Shown: positions 22,804-32,017 of the stretch, one piece after another
How positions within the stretch are numbered: position 1 is the first letter of the stretch
How the letters are laid out: every line of letters begins with the position of its first letter
Source: Brachypodium distachyon
Lineage: Eukaryota > Streptophyta > Magnoliopsida > Poales > Poaceae
NCBI RefSeq assembly: GCF_000005505.3
Contig: NC_016131.3
Span: forward strand, 25,411,001 to 25,475,000
DNA: 64,000 nt
Reading direction: 5' to 3'
Program-made: the position numbers and the translations under genes
The notes under the pieces: model-generated
What the model saw: only the letters and a program-made list of their open reading frames with translations
Databases searched by the model: none
What the model was told of the DNA's origin: nothing

Positions 22804-22872
22804 TGTCCAAGTGCTTTTCATCGCATGAATAGTTCTGCCAGATCGAACGTCCGAATCCGAGTCAGATTCGGA
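22804..22872 (+). repeat. Dispersed palindromic module, copy 5 (unit C)
   Basis: AAGTGCTTTTCATCGCATG-type block followed by CGTCCGAATCCGAGTCAGATTCGG. Confidence 0.55.
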
Positions 22873-23168
22873 CAATTATATACTTCATGCCAGAGTATCA
22901 GCCAACATTTTATTTCGTTAGATACCATCATGGAAGCACTAGGTAGAGAAAAGCATCAAATGGAATGGCTTTCTTTATATTGAGATGCAAATCAGACTTA
23001 CATAATCTGGAAACAACAACTCGAACAGAGACAAACACATAAAAAGCATCACATGACGAAAATAAAACTAAACACCACCAAGGCACCAAACATATAGCAT
23101 ACCAAGCACACACACATCTGGATCACACGGGATCCAAATCAACCCCATCTTTCTGTAGTTTACAGCTT

Positions 23169-23354
23169 CTAAAGGGCAGAACAAACTGAACATGAGCACA
23201 CGCAGACTGGAACTGGGGGCGGCGCCCTCAAGCCCTGATCCTCTGCTGCTGCTCTTGCGATCCTCTGCTGCAGCTGCTGCCTCAGCTTAGTCACCAGCAA
23301 CTTCTTCTTCTCCCGGATTGAGTCCATATTAGGCGGCGGTGGATTCGAGTCCAT
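23169..23354 (-). CDS. Small Cys-tail orphan protein, copy C (61 aa)
   Basis: An intact ORF from an ATG 66 nt below a CTATATATAG box. It reads MDSNPPPPNMDSIREKKKLL, a short Gln/Arg middle, then EDQGLRAPPPVPV and CVCSCSVCSAL. Relative to copy B it lacks a block of the middle and ends two residues earlier. Unknown function; same caveats as copy B. Confidence 0.5.
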   Translation of the reverse strand: MDSNPPPPNMDSIREKKKLLVTKLRQQLQQRIARAAAEDQGLRAPPPVPVCVCSCSVCSAL

Positions 23355-23419
23355 GTTGATTGTGTCTATCTTGGCTAGTTGTGTTGTGTACTGTCATAGT
23401 TTCAGGTGGAAGGAATGCT

Positions 23420-23429
23420 CTATATATAG
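23420..23429 (-). promoter_or_regulatory. TATA box of orphan gene copy C
   Basis: CTATATATAG, 66-75 nt upstream of the ATG at 23354. Confidence 0.5.
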
Positions 23430-24013
23430 TGATCTCTCTCTGGTAGATGAGTGTTGTGCTAGGACTCTAGCATGTGGAGATTAATTGGTGGGGGTTATTG
23501 GCTCATAAATGAAATCCAATCTATGTAGATATCAGCATTAATATCCGCATTTTCATTCTATATTTGGTTTATCTAAATTATGGTTATAAGTAATTGCCTC
23601 ATCAATATATGCCCCCACAGAATCGTTTTGGATATGTAGGAGCATTTGATGCGCATTTATTGTTTTTTGCTTGGCATGCAAATGTGCTAGATTTAGAAGA
23701 GGTTGAATGGTTGGTCGATCATGGGTTCAAGTATAGGGGGTGGATATCCAGCTTTGTGTCTAAAAAATCTGTTTTGATTTGCAAATAGAAACAAGACTGT
23801 TATTGCTCGTTTGATTTAATGCCATTTTTTAAGTTCCAAAACAAAAACCAATTCAAGTTTAAAAACAGAAGGCGGTGAATTACCATTTCATTAAAATGGA
23901 CCCATATTCAGGGAGATGGGCCGGTAAGGATTAGGGTTCGGACATGTGCCGGTTAGAGTTAAGGTTTGGATAGAGATAGAGAGGGACGCCCACCCCTCCT
24001 TTATATATAAGTA

Positions 24014-24506
24014 GGGATGTAAATATGGCGCGTATATTTTCCGTCCGAATTTGCATCCGCATCCCTTTTTGAGGATATGATATGCAACCTTAGAAATCCA
24101 CCAGATATAGATGCGGACATGCGTCAATCGGATATCCGACGGATACGGTATTGCTAATATCGGACGGATGTCTATCCGCCATTTTTTGCAGATAATCGAA
24201 TGTTCCCAATTAGGATTATCCGATAAAATTAACCTGGTATCATAGCACAGATGCCCAATTAGTACATTGCCCCAAGTCCTAAGCTACCCTCCGCTGATCC
24301 TCACTCATATAAATATACTCCTAATTGCACCACACGAGCACCACACGAGTGCAACCCCCACATGCAAAAGCTTTCGACTCCGCTCTGTATCCGTAGTCCG
24401 ATAACCCGCATTCTAATTCGCATCCGATCATTATCCGCTCTCTGAATCAGGCAAAATAATACGGCAAAGGATATGGAAATAGGAATATCATCCGATAAAA
24501 TTATAT
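24014..24506. mobile_element. hAT-like element in unit C, internally deleted
   Basis: Homologous to 20704-21422 in unit B from GGGATGTAAATATGGCGCG through the ATCCG-rich interior. It lacks about 200 bp corresponding to roughly 21069-21283 and has lost its right terminus. The shared position shows insertion before B and C separated. Confidence 0.6.
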
Positions 24507-25001
24507 GAGGTGGACGGGCAGCCTTGAGGGGAGTTGGGAGTTCTACAAGGACTCCCTCCATTTATGTTTTGAACCATGCAACCCTACAAGTAGGTCTATA
24601 TTGACGAGCTTTTTTAATTTCGATCCATCTTTAGGTTGCTGATCTAGCCGTGCATATGCATGGCAAGTTTGATCTAGCATTGACAGGACCAAAAAATTAG
24701 CTCAAGTAAAGCTAAGCATATCTAGCCGCACAATATGGTTAGTCTTGTTTAGGTCAGTTTCTTTCTCTTCTTTTTTCTTTCTTTTTTTGCGGAAGGGAGC
24801 ACGTTGATTTCGATCCTGTGCAAAGAAATGATCAGGAAGGTTCCTAGTCCTTGATTATCTCTCAGCTGACATCGCTATATACTCATATTATTTTGATCAA
24901 GAAACAAATCAAGCCAGAAAGCATATATTGTTGCAGCACTTCAATTAGATGTTCACTTGCCGACGTGGATTGACGGGCCTAATTTTCTGCCAATTTTAGC
25001 T

Positions 25002-25685
25002 CTTTTTTTTTAGAATAACCTGTAACTTTATTCAAACACGAGAACCATTACAGGTACAATGTTTTGGATCATACACTCTAAAAACTACAAGGTAACTCTT
25101 ATAATTGAGAATTACAATGGAATCTCTTAAAGCAATCTTCTCCGTGATTTCATACTTTGCAACATAAAATTCTGCTGAGGCTTCAACATAAAGACTGCAA
25201 TCTGACTGTAGCAGCAACATCGGTACTGGTATCCCTGCACGAACTTGACTACCTTCAAAGATTTTGAAAAGCCCCTTGAGTCGCTCATCCAAAAAGATCA
25301 GAACCCATGAGCGTTGAACGTACTTGGGCCAGGGATGATCCCCTAAACGTGCAGGTCGTCGAACCGCAAGATCTTCGTCCGAACGCCAGAGAAGTATTCC
25401 AAAATTACAAAAGATAAAACCAACAAAAGCACCATGACACACTAACAAAAACTCAACAGATACGTATAAACGGATCCGCGAGTACACAAACCCAAGATCC
25501 ACAAGATCGGGTACACTAAACTCACGGGGATTAAAAATCTCTGGCTCCGCAGCAACGCCCGTTGAGGCACCACCACAGCAGAGGAAGAACCAGAGTACCT
25601 TTATTCGCGACGGCATCGCAATCTCCGTCATTGCGTCGCCGATCGGAACCAAACAATCGAAATATGCAAACACTTGTGTATAATC
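25002..25685 (-). mobile_element. Retrocopy-like insertion with 17-bp target duplication and poly(A)
   Basis: The 684-bp insert is flanked by perfect direct repeats TTCTGCCAATTTTAGCT (24985-25001 and 25686-25702). Units A (18143) and D (29637) carry the uninterrupted site. On the minus strand it ends with AATAAA followed about 20 nt later by a run of nine A, the pattern of an mRNA inserted by LINE machinery. It contains one long ORF and no reverse transcriptase motif, so it is either a processed gene copy or a 5'-truncated unknown element. Confidence 0.75.
25032..25649 (-). CDS. ORF of unknown function inside the retrocopy
   Basis: The minus strand is open for about 220 codons across nearly the whole insert, ending DPKHCTCNGSRV at 25032. 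The frame enters from the target-site repeat without an ATG; the first in-frame ATG gives MTEIAMPSRIKVLWFFLCCG. The coordinates are for this ATG start, approximate to a codon. A hydrophobic stretch near the start and another around VSVEFLLVCHGAFVGFIF could be membrane segments. I do not recognise the protein. The parent gene, if any, should have introns. Confidence 0.35.
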   Translation of the reverse strand, partial: VPIGDAMTEIAMPSRIKVLWFFLCCGGASTGVAAEPEIFNPREFSVPDLVDLGFVYSRIRLYVSVEFLLVCHGAFVGFIFCNFGILLWRSDEDLAVRRPARLGDHPWPKYVQRSWVLIFLDERLKGLFKIFEGSQVRAGIPVPMLLLQSDCSLYVEASAEFYVAKYEITEKIALRDSIVILNYKSYLVVFRVYDPKHCTCNGSRV

Positions 25686-25869
25686 TTCTGCCAATTTTAG
25701 CTAAAGAGCCCATCTCAATCCTGGTGGCTGGGACTAGAAATCAGTTTCCAGCCCCGAAAATTCCATGTCTCTGGTTCATTGGGCCAGTTCCACGTCCGCT
25801 GTCTGGATGGTAGTAAGAGAAAATTAAGGCCTCTCAAAACAAAAATTAAGGGACCAAAATGATGTAGTT

Positions 25870-27530
25870 TTTTTAGGCCAAAACACGACTTTATTAACTT
25901 TCTAAAACTTGTTTACAATCAGTCCGAAGACTGTGCGACAAAAAAACGGGAGTAACTCAAACCCAGTCCGAAGACTCCCCTTGCCTGACTGCATAACGAG
26001 CACACACATGTGCAATAGTGTTGGACTCACGCCTAACAAAACCAATGACAAAACTAACAAAAACTTGACATAATTCTGAAATCTCCTGGATAATGGGAGC
26101 AATAGCTGCTCGATGATTCTTCCGTTTGTTTCTTCCGTTTGTCCCACAGGCGAATCAGATCCTCGCAATCAGTTTAAAAAATGATCCGTGCGGAAACCTT
26201 CTCCCTGGCAAATGCGCATGCATCTCGCAAAAAGCAAGCGCTTCAATATATAATCAAAGGATCCAAAATCCCCTGATATATCCGACACCGTGTTGCAATG
26301 AAACCAGTACTATCCCTGGCAACTAGCCCGCTCGCTGCCCATCGTTCCCCACAAGACAAGAATCTTTATTTCGAAATTAAAAAAAAATATTCGCGTCGGA
26401 AATGAGAGATTTTTTCTTTCTCCATACAGAATTAGTTTCTTCTGATTCTGACGTAACAAACAATTTCGATGAGACATCAGAACCCCCATTTACCCCCATT
26501 TATACCATTTAAGGATACATAAAGCAGATTTTTTTTACTTTACCTTTACTATACTTTTTTACTTTACTATACTTTTGAACTTAGACTTAGAACACTAACA
26601 GGTAAAATTTGAGATTTTTTAGCACCATCTGAATTAATCTTAATGAAATCCACCGGAGGACCATGCATGCCAGGTGCTTACCGGTCTCGGTTGCCTTACC
26701 GACATCGTAGCTTTTTTCTTCTCAAGGATCGACAGCGTCTCAGTAATTATTTCAATGGACTTGCCTGCATCAAAACCACTGTCATCATGTGCCCAGCGAT
26801 TCCTCGAATCCCAAATCGCCTCCATAATGGAGATGACCATCTCCCTCTTCCCTTGATCAAACTCAGATTCACATAACAAGTCCGCCGCCCACGTAACAGG
26901 ATGTAGACGAGGAGCTTGTAAATGCAAAATTTCCTTTGCTTTCGTCCAAAACAATCTTGCATGAGCGCAATCCAACAACGCATGGATTAATGTTTCTGAG
27001 GAGGATTTGCAAACCGGGCAGGTACTTAGGACTCTGACATGCTGCCTGGTGAGAGTTGCATAATCGGGTAGAATACCTCGCAAGACTCGCCACCAAAAAA
27101 CTCGTACACGTGATAACACCTCCATCTTCCATAACTTTTTCCAGTGCTGTTGCTGACCCATCGTCTTTGCCGCTCCTTTTCTGCTACCAGACACCGGTAA
27201 GCTGAGCGCACAGAGTAGATACCATTCTTTTCTCCTTGCCAAGCAAGCCAGTCCGACCCCGCATTCAGCCTAAGTGGGATCTGAAACATTAGGTGGGCAT
27301 CTGGACCAAAAAAGTATCACGAATTTTTCCTTCATTCCACCTGAACTTGTGGGGGTCAATGAGCTCACTAACCATCTCAATATCATTAAAGTGAATACTG
27401 CCCATCGGCTTCATAGAGATAGAACCTGGGATCCATCTATCCTCCCACACCGACACCGACGACCCATCGCCAATCCTTGCGATGAGGCCTGTTTCCAGAG
27501 CCTTGCGTCCTGCCAAGATCGCGCGCCAGG
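25870..27530 (-). mobile_element. 5'-truncated LINE with 16-bp target duplication
   Basis: The 1.66-kb insert is flanked by CCAAAATGATGTAGTT (25854-25869 and 27531-27546); unit D has the related empty site near 29888. From 27530 downward the minus strand encodes WRAILAGRKALETGLIARIGDG, a zf-RVT domain (WWRVLRGILP, CPVCKSSSETLIHALLDC) at about 26900-27150, then a frameshifted RNase H domain beginning FIKINSDGA near 26640 and ending SDCEDLIRLWDKR near 26150. A final AATAAAG and short poly(A) end it at 25870. Stops and frameshifts make it inactive. The N-terminal endonuclease and RT are missing. Confidence 0.85.
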
Positions 27531-27885
27531 CCAAAATGATGTAGTTATAGAAGGAAAAATACACTTATCTCAGAATAGTAGTTCTAAAAAAAAACTTATC
27601 TCAGAATCGAATTTCACTCTCTTGAGCATGTACTATATGCCTAGGAATGGCCGCGCCAGGCCTCCATTCCCATTCCAAATGTCATCAATATAGAACAAGT
27701 TATATAATCTTTTACATATTCTAGCAAAGTACTACTTAGACCAATGTGTTCCCTTTTTTACCGAATCGGAATGTTCGATTCTGAATCGGATTTCTGTGCT
27801 TATGTTCTTGCCCTATTGGTATTCGTCGGATCACCTTTTTTTGGCTGAACCTGGCCCTCGAGGACCGACACATATTCCGACACAT

Positions 27886-27963
27886 GTGTCCAAGTGCTTT
27901 TTGTCGTGTGAAAAGTTCAAAGTTCCGCCAGATCGGACCTCCTAATCCGAGTCAGATTCGGAC
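27886..27963 (+). repeat. Dispersed palindromic module, copy 6 (unit D)
   Basis: CACATGTGTCCAAGTGCTTTTTGTCGTGTG followed by CGGACCTCCTAATCCGAGTCAGATTCGG. One arm of the palindrome is mutated. Confidence 0.55.
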
Positions 27964-28266
27964 AATTATATTTCGTGCCAGAGTACAAAAATGGTTTGCT
28001 AGCATGGTAATTAAAAGCATATATATCAGCCAACATTTTATTTGGTCAGGTAGTCAGTCCATCATGGAACTGCTAGCTAGAGAAAAGTATGGGATGGAAT
28101 GACTTCTTTATTTCATTATTTGAGATGCAAATTAAACTTACATAATCTGGAAACACAAACACATAAATAACCATACATAAACGAAACTAAACACCACCAA
28201 ACATATAGCATACGCGCACAACTAGATCGACATCGGATCTGAAATTCTGAATCAACCCAAGCTAGT

Positions 28267-28593
28267 TTACAGCTGCTGAAGGGCAGAACAAACTGAACAT
28301 GAACACACGCAGACTGGAACTGGGGGCGGCGCCCTCAAGCCCTGATCCTCTGACGGCGCCACTGGGATGTCTTGGGTCACAGCAATGTCTGTCTTCTCAC
28401 GGCGCCTCTTTGCCAGAGCTGCTCTTGTTCTGAGCTTCTTCTGTTGTTGCCACTTCCCGGAAAACCACGAATAACCTAGAAGGACATCCAACGAGGGGTT
28501 GCGGCCCTGCAGCACCTCATTCCTGAAGAACTTCCTCATCTCCTGGCGCTTGTTGAGGTCACTGTAAGAAGGCGGCGGCGGATTCAAGCCCAT
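28267..28593 (-). CDS. Small Cys-tail orphan protein, copy D (108 aa, longest)
   Basis: An intact ORF from an ATG 65 nt below a CTATATATAG box. It reads MGLNPPPPSYSDLNKRQEMR, then FFRNEVLQGRNPSLDVLLGY with WFSGKWQQQKK, then a basic segment (ALAKRRREK, a possible nuclear localisation signal), an acidic linker, and the tail EDQGLRAPPPVPV plus CVCSCSVCSALQQL shared with copies B and C. The middle exists only here, so D probably represents the ancestral length and A-C are deletion derivatives. No known domain recognised. Of the four copies this is the best candidate for a functional gene. Confidence 0.6.
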   Translation of the reverse strand: MGLNPPPPSYSDLNKRQEMRKFFRNEVLQGRNPSLDVLLGYSWFSGKWQQQKKLRTRAALAKRRREKTDIAVTQDIPVAPSEDQGLRAPPPVPVCVCSCSVCSALQQL

Positions 28594-28657
28594 GATGTCT
28601 ATATGTCTGTCTTACCTAGTTGTGTTGTGTACTGGCATAGTTTCAGGTGGAAGGGCT

Positions 28658-28667
28658 CTATATATAG
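28658..28667 (-). promoter_or_regulatory. TATA box of orphan gene copy D
   Basis: CTATATATAG, 65-74 nt upstream of the ATG at 28593. Confidence 0.5.
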
Positions 28668-29449
28668 TGGGGGTTAATTATTGGCTCATAAATGAAATCC
28701 AATCTCTGTAGATATCTGCATTAATATCCGCATTTCCAATTTATTGGTTTTTGTAAAGTATGGTAATAATTAATTGCCTCATCAATATGTACCGCCACAC
28801 AATCGTTTTGGATATGTAGCGCATTTATTATTACTTTCTTGGCATGCAAATGTGCTAGATCTAGAAGCCGTTGAATGGCTGGTTGGTTATGGCTCAAGTA
28901 GGGGTGGATATCTAGCTTTGTCTAAACAATTCAGTTGATTGTTGAGCAGAAACAACTATTAAAATGTTTGATTAAGGGTTGATTTAATGTCATTTTATTT
29001 TTAAGTTAAAAAAACAATTCAACTTTAAAAACATACGGCGATAAATTACTGTTTCATTAAAATGGGTACATATTCAGGGAGATGGGCTGGCTAGGAGTAG
29101 GGTTTGGACGTGACCCGGTTAGGATTAGGGTTTGGATGTCAGATAGAGAGGGGTGCTCCGCCCGTCCACCTCACACCTCCTTCATATAGGAGGTGGAGGG
29201 GCAGCCTTGGGGGGAGTTGGAGTTCTACAAGGACTCCCTCCATTGAAGTTTGTTTTGGCGCAAAAGAAAAACGTAGGTTTATATTGTCGAGGTTTTTAAA
29301 TTTTGACCCATCTTTAGGTTGCTAATCTAGCCGTCCATATGCACGGCAAGTTGGAGTATTATGCTTGCAGCAATAGGACCAAAAAAATAGGTCAAGTAAA
29401 GCTAAGCATACCGCACAATATGGTTTAGTCTTGATTAGGTCATTTGTTA

Positions 29450-29566
29450 CTCCCTCCATATAACAAAGATGTCTCAAGTTTATCAAAATTTGGATGTATC
29501 TAGATGTGACTTAGTGTATAGATGCATTCAAATTTAGTCGAGACATCCTTTGTTTGACGGAGGGAG
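29450..29566. mobile_element. Stowaway MITE in unit D
   Basis: Inverted termini CTCCCTCCATATAACAAAGATGTCTC and GAGACATCCTTTGTTTGACGGAGGGAG are flanked by TA dinucleotides (29448-29449, 29567-29568), the Stowaway target duplication. Absent from the other units. Confidence 0.85.
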
Positions 29567-30035
29567 TATCTTTTTTGCGGAAGGGAGCAAGTTGATTTTG
29601 ATCCCTGCAAAGAAATGATCAGGAAGGTTCTCTTTTCTGCCAATTTTATCTAGAGGGCCCATCTCAATTCGGCCGCAGCTCATATGCCTGGTGGGCTGAT
29701 GGCTGGGACTAGAAATCAGTTTCCGGCCCAATTTCTCCCCGTAGCTCCGGTGGGTGAAGCCCCTAAAAAACTGTCTATCCTCTCTTGCTCGCTCTCTCAA
29801 AAAAAAATGAGCTTCTTCCATGTCTGGGCGAGTTTCACGGCCTATGTACTCCTTCCACTGTCCCGATGGTAAGAGAAAAATAAGGAACCAAACGATGTAG
29901 TAGTTGTAGAACGAAAAATATACTTACCTCAAAATCAAATTTTACTCTCTTGCACATGTAACCTGCCTCGGAACCGCCGCTCGCGACCTCCATTCCGCTC
30001 CAAATGTCATCAATTTGGAACAAATTTATCAACAC

Positions 30036-30366
30036 GTTCCGTCAACGGCGCCAATTATTGGGTTCATTAATTAAATGGACTGGCCAATCATGCTTGTCGA
30101 CAAGAATTTAGGATCGGATGGAATAGTTGGTACGATATCTCCTTGTGATCAATTCGCTGAAGAAGCAGTCCACGCACGCACTTAAAATGTCACGTCGAAT
30201 GCTCTGTCAACTCCTCCATATATATTGTCTGGCCACAAATTGCTAGGCGGCCGGCCGGCTATAGTGCGTCAACGGCGATCAGAGCATTTTAGTTTCTTCT
30301 TTACCCAACTTTGAGTTTGTCATCATCATCAAGCTCCAGTAACAAAGCACATCCGTGTGTTTGATC
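30036..30366. other. Uclacyanin promoter region
   Basis: Unique sequence between unit D and the copper-protein gene. A possible TATA box, CATATATATTG, lies at 30217-30227, about 140 nt before the ATG. Confidence 0.4.
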
Positions 30367-31033
30367 ATGGCGCCGCCGCCGTCTCAGAGCTGCCGCCGCC
30401 GCTTGCAGCTAATGGCGGCCTTCGTCTTCGTCTCCGGCCTGCTGCTCATTCAGCCGGCCGGCGCCGCCGAGTACGTGGTTGGCGACGGCAGCACGCCCAA
30501 CGGCTGGGACACCGGCACCAACTACGCCTCCTGGGCGCAGACCCACTCCTTCGCCGCCGGCGACGTCCTAGGTCCTTACAATTCTTGAGCCCCTTTCCTT
30601 CCAAGATCAATTAAAGAATAATTAGTTGATTGATTGATTTGGGATTTGATCTGAATTTGATTTGATTGGAGCAGTGTTCGAGTATGTGAAGAGCCAGCAC
30701 AACGTGTACGAGGTGACAGAGGCGGCGTACCGCTCCTGCGACGTCTCCGGCGCCGGCGACGTGCTCGCCACCTATGGCACGGGGTACGACAAGGTCCGGC
30801 TAGCCGAGGCCAGGGCATACTGGTTCATCTGCCAGATCCCCGGACACTGCATGGGAGGCATGAAGCTCGCCGTCAACGTCTCCGCCGGACCTCCCGGCGG
30901 CGGCGTACCGGCGTCGCCCAGCTTGCCATCGGCGCCATCGTCTTCGGCGCCGGGAGGGTGCCGGAGTTTGGTGGCGTGGGGCGCGTTGGTGGTGCTAATT
31001 GCTTCTTTTGGTCAATTATGTTGGGCTAGCTGA
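30367..31033 (+). CDS. Uclacyanin-like blue copper protein (phytocyanin), GPI-anchored
   Basis: Two exons (30367-30571, 30675-31033) give 187 residues. The single intron falls near the front of the cupredoxin domain. A signal peptide (about 1-34) precedes the phytocyanin domain (about 35-138). Type 1 copper ligands are visible as H77, C121, H126 and M131 (spacing C-x4-H-x4-M), with a likely C90-C127 disulfide. The axial Met points to uclacyanin or plantacyanin type rather than stellacyanin (Gln). A Pro/Ser/Ala-rich linker and a hydrophobic C-terminus (about 166-187) look like a GPI-anchor signal. It should be a cell-surface electron-transfer or signalling protein. Confidence 0.93.
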
Positions 31034-32017
31034 ATAGTAGTTGATCTGTTCAATGGCATGCCTCCACTAGCTTTCATTCCTCTGTTTTCTTCTTCTTACT
31101 ATCATTAGTTTTGTCCGTTCCTTTCGTTCTATGTTTGAGGAACTAAATCATGATTGAGACAAACACAATTATTGTTGGATCCAAGCCATTGTTTGGCTGG
31201 GAATTTTGCATGAAATCTGTAAGAAATTTGTAATTTCATTTGAATTTTTTTCCAGTTGCCCCGTGAGTTATTTTTCGTCCGGCACATCAATTGATGTGTA
31301 TATGTATCTTAATTCTCCCTTTAATTTCCTTGGGGGCAAATCATGCATGGTCCACAAAGCTGAATTTTCAATCCAGCATTTTTTTATGCTAATTTAATGA
31401 AAGGCACCATATGTTTGTGTCATTGTGTCCAAATAAATAATGGTGTTTGCGCCAAAGGTTTTGACTACCCAATGAAGTATTCAGAGAAGTTACGTGATTT
31501 GACTTAAGTGGCTGACATGTCGATCTCACAATAAGTTGGTCCACATGTGAGCCACCCAAAATCACATGAAGTTTATCCAAAAAAGAAAAAATCACACGAA
31601 GTAACTTCACCCAAGCTGTGTCCGGCTAGGGTGTCCAGCCAGCCCCGTTTCCTCCTTCCGCACGGTTCAGATGATCTCTGCGCTAAGGGTGCCATAAATA
31701 CAGATATTTCGTAAAGTAATTAAAACCATGGTGATAATTAACAATAAAAATAGTACTACTACTGAAATAGAGGGCATGCATGCTGCAGCAAGAGATGTGG
31801 TTTGAGCTGAACAATAGAGCTTAATTCCTGAAAATCTGTTCTCGATCTTTGCGGAGACAGGCAATATATATCTAAAAGATCGATATCATTACACACCCTG
31901 TACGTAGATAAATGTACACATTCATATGCAAGTCGAATCAGCTGATCCTAATTCTGCAGGGCCGAAATAATACACTTCTTTTTTTCTGTTCTACTGGCAT
32001 TCTTCTTCGACGAAGCT
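31034..32017. other. Intergenic between uclacyanin and FD-like genes (convergent 3' ends)
   Basis: AT-rich; should hold both 3' UTRs. Small ORFs only. No element ends recognised. Confidence 0.4.

Larger units (their letters stand above)
22278..27711. repeat. Array unit C, split by three insertions
   Basis: It begins at the last codons of FTSH1 (TCGCTTAAGGAGGCTCATC), so no exon remains. It then follows units A and B through the palindromic module (22804-22872), small gene (23169-23354) and hAT-like element (24014-24506). It is further split by a retrocopy (25002-25685) and a LINE (25870-27530). Its tail (to CCAAATGTCATCAATATAGAACAAG) matches the tail of unit D near 30000-30025. Confidence 0.75.
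27712..30035. repeat. Array unit D
   Basis: It starts at CATATTCTAGCAAAGTACTAC, matching unit A near 16216, then follows the same order: palindromic module, small gene (longest copy), TATA block, CCTTCATATAGGAGGTG site without hAT element, and TCTGCCAATTTTATCTAGAGGGCCC near 29637. It has its own Stowaway MITE at 29450-29566. It is the most diverged unit. Confidence 0.75.
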
